Shown piece by piece: positions 37,901 through 52,799 of a stretch of DNA of 64,000 nucleotides. Within the stretch, counting starts at the first letter, position 1, and each line of letters begins with the position of its first letter. A program made the translations under genes and the position numbers. Under the pieces are notes generated by a model. It worked only from the letters and a program-made list of their open reading frames with translations, did no database searches and was not told where the DNA came from. The stretch lies in the NCBI GenBank assembly GCA_029641185.1, contig JAPWGK010000002.1, positions 3,376,352 to 3,440,351 on the forward strand, given 5' to 3'. Origin of the DNA: Pseudofabraea citricarpa (Eukaryota; Ascomycota; Leotiomycetes; Helotiales; Dermateaceae).

Positions 37901-40900
37901 ACCTATTAGCCTAATTAGTTAATAGGATAAAATAAAGATTATTTTAAAATAATATATATAATAATTATTATAATATTATAAATAAAAGTCTTAAGAGTAA
38001 GTATATAAATAAGTAGCTTCTTAAGTAAACTCCTAAGCGTTTATTAAAATAATATACTAAAAGTACTAAAATATTAGAAAGATCTAATAAATTATTTATT
38101 TAATATTTATTTTAGAGATAATATAAAACTAAAGCTTTAAAACCTAAAAGATAAAAACTACTAGTAAGTAATTAGGATCTTAGAAGTAAAAACTAAATTA
38201 ATCCTTCTAAAATAAGTATTTATATATAAATTAGACTCGTCTAGAATAATAACTTAATACTAATTATAAATTATAATTTAAGGTAATTTATAAGATAATA
38301 AATCGATTATATTAACTTATATAATTACTCTTATATTATAATTATTTTAAGTAATAATAATAATTATAATATATTTTAACCTTAAGTTTAAATAATTTAA
38401 TATAATTAATATATTTATTAATATCTTAAAAGAAGAAAATAAAGCCTTAGTTATTTACTTATTACCTAATAGATTTAAAATACTAGGAATATATATAAAA
38501 ATTAATCGAGTATTATATAACTTAAGAGATTTTCTTATTTTATAATTCTATAAATTCTTAGTTATTTTAAAAAAGCTAAATCTAATTATATATAAAAAAG
38601 ACTTATATATTTATATAAGCTTAGGATCTAAAGTTCTAGTTATATTTTATATTAATAATATATAAGTATTATATTATAAGAATAATAAAACTAAAGCTTA
38701 AGAGATTATTTATAAACTTAATAAAATATATAAGCTTAGAGATCTTAGGGATATAAAATAATTCCTAGGAATACGTATTATTAGAGATCGAGCTTAGAAA
38801 AAGATATAATTAGTTTATAATATATATATTAAAAAGATTATTACTAGATTTAATTTAATAAATAGGAAATACCTAAGTATTCTATTACTAATAATAAAGT
38901 TTATAAAGAATATAAGATAAATCTCTAAAACTTAAGTTAAGGAATATTAAGAAAAGGTAAGCTTAGTATTATATATTATAATTATAATTAGATTAAACGT
39001 AGCTTTTATAGCTTCTTAGCTCTCTTATTTCTTAATTAATCTAAGTATAAAGTATTTTATAGCTATAAATTAGATAATTAAGTATCTTTTTAAAATACGC
39101 TTCCTAGTAATATAATTTAGCTATAAGCTTAGTAAAATCCAGATATTAATTATATTAGATACGTCTTTTATAAATAATATAAAAACGCGATATTTTTTAT
39201 ATAATTATACGATCTTTTTATTTAGTAATCTAATTACTTAGAGAGTAATATATTAACTAAACGTATTTATATTAACTATAAAAGCTAAACTTTAAGGTAT
39301 TAAGTTTATAATAAAGGAAATTATAGCTTTTTAGAAGCTTTTTAAAGAATTAAGTTTAAAGATTAGGGAGCTATAAATAATCTTTTATAATAATTAACAG
39401 ATAATTCGTCTAATTATTAGAGAAAATATAAGAATCGTAACTAAGCTAAGGTATATAAATATTTAGAATATATAATTATACTAAGAGTATAATAAAGGTA
39501 CTTTTAAAGTATCTTATATTCTTATAAATAATATATTAGCTAATAATCTTATAAAAAATCTCTCTTAATATAAGTTTAAATATTTTCGAGTTTTACTTAA
39601 TATATAAGATATTTATAATAAGATAGAAAAATAATTTTAAAAAGTAAAAGAGTTTTTACTTTTATTTATATTTTTATTTATAAATTTCTTTTATTTAAAT
39701 AAAACGCTTTAAAATATAATAATAATTATTAAAATTATAATAAAAAATATTCCTAAGTAATACTTATAAGTTATTAAGCTTATACTTATATAAATAATTA
39801 AATAAAAATAAACTAAGCTCTTAACTAAGTAAAATATTAATTATATTATTAGCTATTTTTATAAGATAAGCTTTCTTTTTATCTTATTTACTAGGATTAA
39901 TAAACCTAGAGTTATACTTATAATTATAAATTCCCTTAACTTATTTTAACTTATTATAATTATTATCTAGTTTTAAAGCTTAATAAATAACTAAGTAATA
40001 TTTCTTTAGATCCTAAGAATAATAAATTAATAAAATTTTTATTTAGGGAAATATAAGAATATATCTTAAAAAAAAAAGTAGTTTTTTCTTAAAAAGTAAT
40101 AATAAAATACTTAATAAAAAATAAAATTAGATTAAGAATTAAAATATAAATATATTTAGATAAATATAATAAATAATACTTATTTTTACTAATAATCTTA
40201 AAATAATAACTATTACTTTTATTACTTAAGGTATTTTTTAAGTAACTAAAATAAGAAATTAAATACTTATTTCTAATAACCTAAAAGATCTTACTAAGAG
40301 ATTTTATATTAAGCTTCTTAATATTAAGCTTCTAGTATCTAGAAAACTAATTAGGATTTTCTTCTTAATAAATATAATACTTATAAAAGTAATATTCGCG
40401 TTTAATAATATATTAATTAAAGATATTATTATTATTTTTATTATTATTAGATAAATTATCTAAATAAAAAAGAATAATATTATCTAGATTCTTAAGAAGC
40501 TTAAGAATATTACTCTTATAAATATAAGTAAATATAAGCTAATTTATACGATCGTATTTATTATATAAAATAACTAGATAATAATTAATAATAAAATAAA
40601 TATTAGATAAAAATATTTATAAGAGAAAAATAAATCTTTTAAAATAAAAAGCTTTTTATAATTAAAATTATTAGTCTTATTAGTAAGTTACTTAAACTTA
40701 TTCTTAAGAGCTAAGAAGTCGTATTAGAATTTCTTATATATAATAAATATATACTTAAGATAAAAGTTATTAATTATATTATATATAAACTAATAAAAGT
40801 TATCTTAAGTTAATTAAAATCCCTAGGATATTATATTAAAATAAAAACGTTTATTAGAAGTAAGTTAAATAAAAGAAAAAAAAATAAAAAAGTAAATTAT

Positions 40901-41556
40901 ATAAAAAATAAGAATTATATTAGCTAACTTAGTATTAATAATAAAGAATATTATAATAAGTTATATAAGCTTATTAATAGATATATCTTTAACTTAAGAA
41001 AAATCGTAAATATTTATAACTTATAAAATAATAAGTAACTAATATAAAATATAAAAGATTATTTATATATTAAGAAAAAAAAAAGAAAAAAAAAAATCTT
41101 ATAAAAGTTTCTTTTATTTTATACGCTTTTATTAGGTTTTTCGCTTTTATCTTATAAGTCGTATAAGATATCTTTAATTTATTTATTAAAAAAAGTAAAT
41201 AATAAGAAGAAAAAAAAAATTAAAAGAAATACTTAACCTTAATAATATTATAATTAAAATTAAGGTTAAGATTATAAGAAAAAAAGAAGAAAAAGTTATA
41301 AAATAAGGATTTTATAAGTAAAATCTTTAATCTATAAAATAATAATTAAGTTACTTCTAATATTAGCTAAATTAAAAGAACTAAAAATAATATAAGGAAA
41401 TCTTTAATTTACGAATTTAATCTAAAAATTCGGTTAATAAATAATCGTATATAATATAATTATCTAACTTATATTATTTACTTATTTAGAGATAATATAT
41501 TAATCTTATACTCCTAGAAAGTAATACGCGTACTAAGTATAATAAATTATAAGATA
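34943..41556 (+). pseudogene. Copia internal region, tandem unit 2 (RIP-destroyed)
   Basis: 6.6 kb closely parallel to 28,114-34,745 of unit 1. RT box YINN at 38,648-38,659, followed by the same GDIK-FLGIRIIRD-type stretch, here a little less mutated. It lacks the leader with the presumed primer-binding site, so as it stands it could not be replicated on its own. It too has about 1.9 kb of unexplained sequence after RNase H. Confidence 0.8.
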
Positions 41557-41753
41557 TATTATAAAATCTAAGATTAAGTAATTTATTATATAAGAGATTA
41601 AGATAACTAAGGTAGTTTACTTAGTAATAAGTATTATTCTTATATAAATACGCTTTTTCTTATAATCTCTCGCTCCTTTTAATTAAATAATATAAATTAT
41701 ACTTTTTATACTTTCTTAATTACTTAAATTATTTTTACTTTTATTATATAATA
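41557..41753 (+). repeat. 197-bp LTR, third
   Basis: Third equal-length copy; ends unit 2. Immediately to its right the sequence changes to gypsy gag DNA with no sign of a primer-binding site. Confidence 0.85.
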
Positions 41754-44700
41754 AAATATAAAATACTAAAAAGTATATTATATTTATATATCTATAGATT
41801 AATTATAATTTATTATAAAAAAGAATATATTACCTCTTTTCTTTTTTTGCTCTTAAACTTAACTAAGTGTAAAATATTATAATAAAAGAATAAATATTCT
41901 AAATCTTAGGCTATTTTATAATAGCTTATAAAAGGAACTCCTACTAATAATCGATAATATAAATCTTAATTATCTCTTAAAAAAATATCTTATTAGTATT
42001 TTTTCTTAATAAAACTAAAAGAATTAGTTTAAATTAATAAGATAATATTTTGAAGGAAAATTACTCGACTTCGTACTAAAAAGAATAAAAGAAAACTATT
42101 ATATTATATAATACGTATCTATAAAGTTAATATATACTAAGTAAAATATCTTTAAAGGTATTAAGAACTTAAACTTTTAGGATAATATATTAGAGCTCTT
42201 AATAAATCTTAAGCTTAATTATAATAAGCTAAAGAAGTTTAATATTATCTTATTAAAAGTCTATTATATAATTTTAATTTATACGAATAAATTATATAGA
42301 TAATAACTTAGTTTATAAAATTAAATTAATTAAGTTATAATAAGAAATATTAAAAGTAAAATATAAGAGAATATACCCTTAAATAATATATAATAAGCTA
42401 GTAAAGCTATTTAGCTTTAAGTTAGAATCTAATATTATTATTAAATAAGTATAAACTAGACTCTAGGAATTATATTATTATATTATAACTATAAACCCGA
42501 ATCTTTATTTTTTTCTTTTTAAGAAATAATTATTTAAGATTCTTCTCTTAGGCTTATCTTTTAAATATAAGATTACTAAAGCTACTTTAGACGTATATAA
42601 TAATCTTATACTAGTAATTAATAAGCTTTCCTCTCTTTAATATTTTAAAGACTTTTTAATAAAATATTTAACTAATATTTTATATATAAAAGAAAAATTA
42701 AAGGAATACTTAATTAAGAAGTATAAGTTAAATAATAAATTTAACTTAGATTAAAACTACTTCTTAAGATATCTCTTATAATATTACGATTCTTACGTAA
42801 GTTACTTAAGATATATATTATATACTTACTTTTCTTATATATATTTTACTTACCTTATATTATAATTTATTAATCTAGATTATATAACTAGAAATTTATT
42901 AAGTAAGGTAAATTATATATAACTTATCTTATATATTTACTTACCTAAGAATATATATAATAAAGGATACTTAGAAAGCAAATATTAATATAATAAGAAG
43001 AACTACTTATAATTAATTTCTTATATTTTCTTTTTTTTCCTTTTTTTTTCTTTCCTTATACTTAGATCTTTTATTATTAATTAGTTATATTAATCTCTTA
43101 TTTACTTTATATTTTATATACTATAATATTATCTAAATATTATCCTTTTACTTTTATCCTAATAAATATAATAAAAATATATATAAACTTATAAAACTTT
43201 TATACTTTATTATATAAAAACCTAGATCTATAGATTTATTAAAGTTATAATAATATATAATAAACTAAATACTCTAGAACCTAGAATACGTATAATAATA
43301 TATTATTATATTAGATACTTATTAATTATAATAAGAGAACGATAAAAAATTATATCTAAGATATTAGAATATAAATCTTAGAACCGAAACCTTTAATACT
43401 TAGAAGCGTAAATAAACCTTTAACTTATAATTAAAAAAGATAATAAAAAGGAGAAATTAAATAATAAGATATTTACTTTTATATTAATTAAGACTAAAAA
43501 GAAACTTATAAAAGTAATTATAAGAATAATTAGATAACCTAGAAAGATTAGACGAATTATCTTAGGATATATATATCCTCGACTTTTAATATTTATAATA
43601 AAAGAGAATAAGAACGTAAAAAAACTCTAGGAAATTAAGAGTATAAAAGAAATTATCTTAATAAGATAAAAAAAATACGAACGCTTTCTTTAATTACTTA
43701 ATAACTTTTATAAAGAATATAAGCTTATTAGATAAGAATAAGATTAACTTATATAAGAAGTTTATAATATTATAAGAAACTTATACGAATAATTAATAAG
43801 TAGAAAATAATAAATAATAAAATTAGAATAAAAGAATATTAGATTAATTAATAGAAATAACTAATTAGATAAAATAATAAGTATAAATACTTATAATATT
43901 TAATATATCTAGAAAATACTTAAGAATAAAGAATAAATTATTCGGTTAATAAGAAATTAAAATATAATCTTAAACGTTTATAAGAATATATAAGAAGATA
44001 AAAACTAATCGTATAAAAGTAATAAGCTTTTAGATCTACTTATTTTCTTTTTAGGAACTTATAAAAAATTTAAGAATTAAAAGTATATTATTAAGAATAA
44101 GCTTAAAGTTAACTAAGATTATTTTATAAGTAAGATTAATTATATTAGTTATATAAGTAATAAAATATCTAGAGATATAATTAATTATATTTAAACTAGA
44201 TTATATTAATTCTCTTTAAATAAATTTAATATTATAAATAAAATCTTATATAAACTTAAACTTATTTATAATAACCTAGATAAAAGAGAAATTATCTTCT
44301 TAAAAGTTAAGAAATTTTACTAGAATAATAATTTTTTCTTAACTTTTTTTATTAAATTTAATAAACTTATAAGAGAATTTAGATAAAATAAACGATCTTA
44401 ATTAGATAAGCTTAATATAAAGATAAATAAAAAACTTTAAGATTTTAGAATTATATTCCTAGATAAACTTAATTATAAGAATATAATTATAAGATATAAG
44501 AGAATAAATTAAAAGGTTTAAGAAAATAAGAAGATCTAAAAGAAATTAACTTAATTTATAATAAATATCTCTAAAAGATCTTTTACTTTAGATAAACTTA
44601 CTAATAAAGAAAAGTTAATTAACTTTATTTCTAAGATAACTAAACTAAGACTTTCTAAAAAAGAGAAATAAAAATTACTAAAAAAAGAAGCTTACTTTTA

Positions 44701-45495
44701 TTATTATAAGTAAGAATATAAAGCTAAAGATTATATATTTATATAAAAAGGCTACTAAGATTATAATAATAGAATCCTTAAAAAAGACTACTAAGTTAAA
44801 AAATAAAAAGCTTTAAGGAAAGTTATATCTTAAGATATAAAAGAAAAGATTCCCTTAAAAATTAATATTACTAGATTATCTCTAGGATTAAAGAATAATA
44901 CCCCTTTTATATTATAATATAAGATAAGAAAAATAAAAATACTCTCTTTTATATTAATTAATACTAGATATTTTAGTAGAAATTTTATAAATAAATCTTT
45001 TATATAATAAATATCTTAAATTAAATAAATTAAATTAATAAAGCTATAATATCTAAAACCTTTTATTAGATTTAATAATAAAAAAGTACTTTTTATTAAA
45101 TATAAAATTCTAGTTAGTTTTAAAGTTAATTAGAAATAAGAATTACTAAGTTTCTTTTGGGTTATAAAACTTAAAAGATATAATATTATACTTAGGAAAG
45201 CCTAGATATCTTTATAAAATATATTATTAGATATAATAAAAAATAAGATTATATTTAATATAAAAGACTTAAAAGAATTATTAAAAATTTAAATACTAAG
45301 CCTTACTTTTCCTTATATAAATAAAAGAGAAAATTTATATATTTATAAAGAAATAATTAAGATTATTAAAATCTTAAAAAAAGATAAAATAAAAGAACTC
45401 CCTAATATATTATTAATTACTTAGAAAATATTTAAAGATAAAAAATAACTAGCTAAGAATAAGATTCCTAAAAGCTCTAAAAAAAGAAAGAATAA
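41754..45495 (+). pseudogene. Ty3/gypsy gag-protease relic, truncated before RT
   Basis: Plus-strand translation shows a gag region ending in a zinc knuckle at about 44,694-44,735 (CX2CX4HX4C ligands read as Tyr: YFYYYK-EYKAKDY). A gypsy aspartic protease follows at about 44,950-45,250: LINTRYFSRNFINKSF for the LIDTG box, then VIKLKRYNIILRKA, the form of DIILGxxW. RT should come next but is absent: the sequence ends at about 45,495 where a fragment of the copia 197-bp LTR begins. Frames are broken by RIP. Confidence 0.75.
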
Positions 45496-45565
45496 TATTA
45501 TAGAATCTAAGATTAAGTAATTTATTATATAAGAGATTAGGATAACTAAGGTAATTTATTTAGTA
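45496..45565 (+). repeat. 70-bp fragment of the 197-bp copia LTR
   Basis: Matches the first 70 bases of the LTRs at 27,237, 34,746 and 41,557 (TATTATAGAATCTAAG onwards), then diverges at TAGTATATC. It marks a recombination or truncation joint. Confidence 0.75.
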
Positions 45566-45799
45566 TATCTATAAAATATTTAAGCGTTAGCTAAAATCAA
45601 ATATACGGATTATACTAAGAGTATTAATAATATGTTAAGCGGGTTATTAATTATATATTAAGCGTACTAATAATATTAAACCTATTATTATATTATTAGC
45701 CGGTTATAAATTATATATTAGTTATATTAACCGTACTAAAACTCTACTAGTTAATTATTAACTAGATGCTAATCGCGTTCCTAGTATATAATTACTTTT

Positions 45800-46015
45800 T
45801 TCCTTAGGTTAATTTCCTTAGGTTAATTTATAAGCTAATTTAAAAGCTAATTTAAAGGCTAGTATTCTTAGGCTAGTTTAAAAGCTAGTTTATAGGCTAG
45901 TTTATAAGCTAGTTTAAAGGCTAGTTTATAAGCTAGTTTAAAGGCTAATATCTTTAGGCTAATTTATAAGTTAGTTTATAAGCTAGTTTAAAGGCTAGTT
46001 TAAAGGCTTAAACCT
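45800..46015 (+). repeat. GGCTAGTTTA minisatellite, array 1
   Basis: Irregular units of about 13 bases such as GGCTAGTTTATAA and GGCTAGTTTAAA, G-rich strand on top. It is the first of seven related arrays. Confidence 0.85.
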
Positions 46016-47659
46016 AAATTATTAAATATATCTTTATATTATTCCTAATTAAATAATAGGTATATAATTATATTATATAAAAGAGTATTATAAGTATATT
46101 CTAGTATTTTTTATTACCCTAGAATTCTTACTCCTAGAAATCCCCTTATATTTTCAGATAATTATAATTTATTTACTAAAGTTACGTAAAGTTTTACGTA
46201 ATTATAACTTAACTAGAAAGAGTCTAATAATTATAATAAAATTAAAGATTAGATTAATATTAAATATATTCCTTAGAATAATATATAAAATATAATAAAA
46301 TTAAATTTATATAAAAAAATCTTAAATTATTATTTTTTAGTTATTTAATTCTTTTTTATTTAGTTAACCTAGTAAGATAAAAGAAGTAAGTCCCTAGAGG
46401 AAAAATCTTAATAAGTTATTACTAAGTCTTATAATAAAGCTTACTAGTAATACTTATATTCTAGGATTATTTAATTTAAGTTTAATAAAACTTCCTTCGT
46501 TTTTCTTCTTTTAGTTCTCTTAACTTCTACTTAGTAAAAGTTATATTAAAGTTAACTAAAAGCGACCGAATATACGGAGTTATACGTAGATTAAAGAAGC
46601 CTTAGTAGAATCCTTAGAAGAAGTATTATTAGGAGTTTTAAAAGAAACTCCTAGAAGATAATACGATTAATTAATTTTATTCTTAGAAATACTAAAAAAA
46701 AAATATATTTAGGTATTTTATTTTAATCGAGTTAAAAACTAGGTATATAAAACTTCTAGAAGCTAAGCGGATTAATTTTAGGTTTATATTAGAGATAATT
46801 ATAAGTATTTTTCGTATAATTTGGATTTTCTAATAATAAGAATTAATTTTATAAGAGATATAAGAGGTTATTATTCTTAAGTAAGAAAGTTAGTAGCTTA
46901 CGTATATAATAGATAATATATTAAGATATAAAAAACGCTATTATTACCTAATTTTACTTTATTATATAATAAAATTACTTAAGCTTATAAGATAAAAAGA
47001 TTACTTATTACCGCTTATTATTACCTTTATAATATAATAATAAGAACGAATTTATATAAGCTTTATATTAGATAAGTTTCTTAGACTAAGCGTATTATTA
47101 GCTAAATTATTATATTATATAAAAGAGCTTTAAGCGAATATATAAATTTAAAGATAAATAAGTATTTAACTTATATTACTAGTTTATATTACTTACGCGT
47201 ATAATTATAACTTATAATATTAGTTACTTATTATTCGAGAATAAAAACTATAAGTAAGAAGATTATTTTAACTTACTTAGTTTAAGTATATTATTAGCTA
47301 AACTATTATATTATATAAAGAAGCTTTAAGTAAATATATAAATTTAAGGATAAATAAGTACTTAGCTTATAATACTAGTAAATACTAGTTATTTATATAA
47401 TTATAAGTTATAATATTAGTTACTAATTATTTAAGAATAAAAACTATAATTAAGACGTTTATCTTTATTATTAAAACCTTATTTAAGAAAGATAATAAAA
47501 TTAAATAAGCTTTTTCTATTACTTTCCCTATTAATTATAACTTTAATCTAGTTCTAGTAGTTATAAGCGTTCGGATTAGCTTTAAAAGCTTTTTACTTAG
47601 ACTACTAGGGAATTATATTAGAATTAGATATAAGAATTATATACTCGAATTATTTTACT
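46016..47659. other. RIP-mutated spacer between minisatellite arrays 1 and 2
   Basis: 1.6 kb with no recognised domain. A segment near 47,090-47,220 (TATTAGCTAAATTATTATAT) recurs in part at about 47,285-47,400, a local duplication of roughly 130 bp. Confidence 0.5.
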
Positions 47660-47985
47660 AAAGTTATTTTAAAAGCTAATTTATAGGCTAATTTAAAGGT
47701 TATTTTACTAAAGCTATTTTATAAGCTAGTTTATAAGTTATTTTATAAAAGCTAATTTAAAGGTTATTTTATAAAAGCTAATTTAAAGGCTAGTTTATAG
47801 GCTAGTTTATAAGTTATTTTATAAGTTATTTTACGAAAGCTAGTTTAAAGGCTAATTTATAGGCTAGTTTATAAGCTAGTTTATAAGCTATTTTATAGGC
47901 TATTTTATAAAGGCTAGTTTAAAAGCTAATTTAAAGGTTATTTTATAAAGGCTAGTTTAAAGGTTAATTTATAAACCTTATTTCT
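47660..47985 (+). repeat. GGCTAGTTTA minisatellite, array 2
   Basis: Units GGCTAGTTTATAGGCT, AAGGTTATTTTATAA and similar, same polarity as array 1. Confidence 0.85.
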
Positions 47986-48289
47986 TATACTAAGTTTTAC
48001 TTTAAATATATATATTTATACAAGAATATAATATCTTAACTTAATATTTTAGTAATACTTATAATTAAAATTTAAGACTAGGAAAACGATATAAGAAGAT
48101 TTTAAGTAAATACTAAGAGTTTATTATTATTCTAATAATAAGCCTAAGATATAAAAAAATAATTATAAGGAAAGATCGTTTATATTTTAGACGATTCCTA
48201 AGAATTAATAATAATAATACTACTAGTAATAAGTATATATTAGGTAATATATATACGTAAGATAATATATATATTTAGTAAGGCTAGTT

Positions 48290-49015
48290 TATTATAAAAG
48301 CTAGTTAAAAGGCTAATTTAAAGGCTAATTTAAAGGCTAGTTTAAGGGATATTTTACTAGGATTATTTTACTAATATTATATTATTAATATTATTTTATA
48401 GAAGCTATTTTATAGGCTAGTTTAAAGGGCGTTTTACTAGGTTAATTTTACTAATATTATTTTACTTATATTATTTTACAGAGGTTATTTTATAAGCTAC
48501 TTTAAAGGATATTTTACTTATATTATTTTATAGGCTACTTTATAGGTTATTTTAAAGGATATTTTAAAAGATATTTTAAAGGATATTTTAAGGGATATTT
48601 TATTAATATTATTTTATAGGCTATTTTAAAGGTTATTTTATAAGTTACTTTAAAAGATATTTTACTTATATTACTTTATAAAAGCTATTTTATAAGCTAT
48701 TTTATAAGCTACTTTAAGAGATATTTTACTAATATTACTTTATAAGCTACTTTAAAAGCTACTTTATAAGCTATTTTAAAAGATATTTTACTTATATTAT
48801 TTTACGAAGGCTACTTTATAGGCTACTTTATAAGTTACTTTAAGAGATATTTTACTAATATTATTTTATAAGCTACTTAAAAGACTATTTTATAAATTAC
48901 TTTAAAAGATATTTTACTTATATTATTTTATAAAGGCTATTTTATAAGTTATTTTAAAGAATACTTTACTAATATTATTTTATAGAGGTTATTTTAAAGA
49001 TTATTTTAAGAGATA
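48290..49015 (+). repeat. GGCTATTTTA minisatellite, array 3
   Basis: About 0.7 kb of units such as GGCTACTTTATA and GATATTTTACTTATATTA in loosely higher-order order. Same polarity as arrays 1 and 2. Confidence 0.85.
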
Positions 49016-52000
49016 TATTATTATATTATATAAATTATATTTAGTTAATTTTATATATTAATAGTATTTATCTTAAATTAATAAGATAAAAGACTTAATA
49101 TTTATAGTTTATTAAGATAATAGTTATTATTATCTAGATTTCCTTAATATATATATTAATTACTAGTATTTCTTTTTACTTAGATCCTAGGATAATATCT
49201 TTAATCTTTCGCTTAGTAGCTTTTAGAATTACTTCTTATATTTTATTTATCTTTTAAATACGATCTTTTATTAGGTTTCTCTTAATAATTAAAAGGTAAA
49301 AATAAACTCCTTTTATATTCTTATTCTTTTACTTATAATAATAAGCAAAGCCTTAAGATATTATATTAGTATTAAAGTTAAGTTTAAAAAAGATAATAGA
49401 AATCGCTTCTAATAAAATTAAGTTAATAGAAAGTATATTACTAGTAGTAATAATATACTAAGTAATCTTAGTAATAAGTATATTTAGATTAACTAAAAAT
49501 CGAGTTATTTTCTTAGTAATAATATCTAAGGAATAATTACTTTTATTTATCTAGATAATATCTTTTAATAGAATCTTATAAATATATATTATTTATTATT
49601 AATTTCTATTAGTTTATCCCTTAGTTTAAAAGAATATTCGGATAAATACTTATAAGTTATATAATATAATTATTAATATAAAAGCTAGAGAAAAAAATCT
49701 AATAAATATTTTTACCTTTTATATTCTTAAAAGATAAATTAAACTTATTAATAATACGACTTATTTCTATTAACTTACCTAAGGAGTTTATAATCTTTTA
49801 GAGATTATTAAAATATAAGTTAAAAGTTATTTTCTTCTCTTATTTAATATTATTATCTTTATTTTTCTTTTTCGTTTTCCTTAGTTATTTTTCCTTTATA
49901 AGTTTAAGCGGCTCGTTTTTATTATTTTAAAAATTTATAAGAAAGAAATATATTATAGTTAGATATAAATAATAATAAGTATTATAATCTTATTTTTTAT
50001 ATAAGATAAAAGCGTTTAAGTTCCTAAATTTCTATAAGTACTTAGCCTTATATTCTTTCTTTTTATATCTAAAAACTTTATTATCTTTTTTAGTAAAATA
50101 ATTAACTTTTTTAGCCTAATAATTAGAATAATAATATACGACCTCTTTTATAAAATTTAATAATATTAATACTAAAAGATATCCTATAAAGTTATTATTT
50201 ATAATAAATCGTATAAAAAGCTTTTTTATTAGAGGGCTAAATTAGCTAATAATCCTATTAACTTATATTATAATTTCTATTATTATAAGTTTATTATTAT
50301 TATAATAAATATTTTATTTTTTACCTAAGACTTTTAACTTATTTTTTATTTATTTAGATAAAATATTATCTAATACTTATTATTATTTACTTATTACTTA
50401 GATAAATTTAGTAAGATTAAAGAAACTAATAAATAATAAAGTTTTACTTAGAAGTATAATAAAAATATTATAAAAAGGCTAATTACTTTATTATATTAGA
50501 TTTATATTCTCTTAATTCTTATTAAACTTTTATTAGACGAATTTAATAGCCTTAATTATTAGGCTTTTACGTACGTAAAACTTATCCTTAAATAATATTA
50601 AAATAATAATCTTTTAAGATAAGAGAGAGATAATTAAGATAATATTTAGTTTAGTAATATAAGGCTTATTCTTCGAGTTTAACTTTTATATACTTATAAG
50701 TTAATATAATTATTTTTTAGAATCCGTAGACTTTTTAATAAAATATATTTTTAAAGATTCTAGGGTTATAATTATAAATATCTTTTTATTCTTAAGTTAA
50801 GGGATAAACTTAGATATTATCTAATATATAACTTATAGTTTTACGTCTTTCTTCTTATATATTTATTTTATACTAAAAAGAAGATCCTAGTAATAATATA
50901 TAATATTTTTAATATTATACGTTCTTATTATTATTTAAAAGCCTAGATTATTTATATAATATTTTTTAAATTTTATCTCCTAAATATTAAGTAAACTTAG
51001 AGATATTATAATAATATTAATATTAAGTTTTATCTTAATAAAATAAGTTATATTACTAGAAGTATAAGAATAATTAAAACTATAGGTTAAGTATATCTTT
51101 ATATTACTTAGATATTATTAGTCTTAATCCGAATAATCTAAAAGAAGATATTAGTTCTTATATATTCGGATCTTATTATAATAAATAATATTAATAATAT
51201 ATTAGATATAAGAGATTATAATTATTATAATTATCTTATTAATACCTATAATATAAGTAAGTATTATATCTCTTAGTATATTATAAATTTAAGTAAAGTT
51301 ATATTAAATCTTATACGCTTAAATAAATAAAAGTAATCGACTTAATTTATTAATCTTAATATAATACTTAGGTTAAGGATTAATCGTATTATAATAAAAG
51401 AAGCGATAAATTTCTTACTAAATCTTAGGTAATAAATATATATACGCTTTATTATTAAAATTATTATATAAGTTAGATATTTATTAGTATAAGACTATTA
51501 AAATTAAAGTATATACGTATTATAACTTATCTTAATCTTATAAGTATTTTAGATAATATTCTAGTATTAACTTATATTTATTATTTAAATTAAAGTCCTA
51601 GTATTTTAGTTAATTTTCCTCTTAATTAGATATTAATCTAAGGAGACGATTAACGTTAACCTTAGTTATATTCTTATCTAATAAAAAGAATTCTAATAAT
51701 AGAGAAGATTCTAGTAATAAAAAAAATTCTACTAATAAAAAGGATTTTATTAATAGAAAAGATTCTACTAATAATTATATATAAAATAATAATTACTTTC
51801 TTAATACTTAAGTTATATATTAATTATAATAAAATATAAGTTCTCTTAGGATTAAATTCTAGAGGTATAAGATTAAAGATAATTATTATTTATTATTTTG
51901 CGAATTATTAAATAATATAACTAATATATTTTATAAACTTAGCTTTAATTTAATTTAGATATATATATTATCTAAGTCTAGTAATAATATAATTAACTTA

Positions 52001-52799
52001 TACCTAAGCTTATATTTCTTAAAGTTTAAAATAAAACTAAATTATCTTTTAATAAAGCTAAAAACCTTAAACAAAGAAATATAATATAATCGAATATACT
52101 TAGTAAAGATATCTAAGAATTTGTTATAAAATATAATACTCGGGCGAAATTAGATAGTCTTATTTAGTAGGTCTATTAAGCTAAGAGAGAAATTAATATA
52201 TAACTCGATTATAATAAATTATATTTTAAAGTCTAAAAGAATTCTAATTAACTAGCTAAGATAATTATTATACGAGCGATAAAAGGAGTTATTAGGTAAT
52301 ATAATAATTTCTTATATAAATATAATATTAGTAATAAGAGTATTCTTAGTACTTATTATAAGTAAAATATTACTATTATTTATATCTATTAATATATTAG
52401 TATTATTTTATATTATAAATATATAATACGTTAATAGGTATATTTATTATTATATTATCTATTAATTAATTCTCTTTTATTAGCTAATCTTTTATAAGTT
52501 AAGAAGATAATACGCGTATCTTAGCTTATAATTATATAATTATAAGAGAGAGATTACGTAATAATAATATAATTTATAACCTAGGGCTTAAGGAAGTATT
52601 AGATATAATAAGAATAATAAAAATATTATAATACTAAGAGTAAGAATAAGTATTATATAAAAGGATTTAATACTAGGTAATAATATAAGATAAATAATAT
52701 AAGATCGAAGTAAAAAAGAAAAAGAATATAATAAATCTTAGAAGAAAGTAATAGTTAATAATTATTATAAGAGAAAGCTAAGATTAAGTATCTAGTAAA
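49016..52799. other. RIP-mutated block between arrays 3 and 4, unassigned
   Basis: 3.8 kb. I could not recognise a polyprotein in either strand. It contains an 18-bp coding-type repeat at 51,686-51,775, which suggests that it once held a protein gene. Confidence 0.5.
51686..51775 (+). repeat. 18-bp tandem repeat, five units
   Basis: Five units of the form AARRATTCTACTAATARA, all exactly 18 bases. In the plus-strand frame they read as a six-residue repeat of the type K-[DN]-S-[ST]-N-[RK], so this is probably a remnant of a low-complexity protein segment. Confidence 0.8.
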
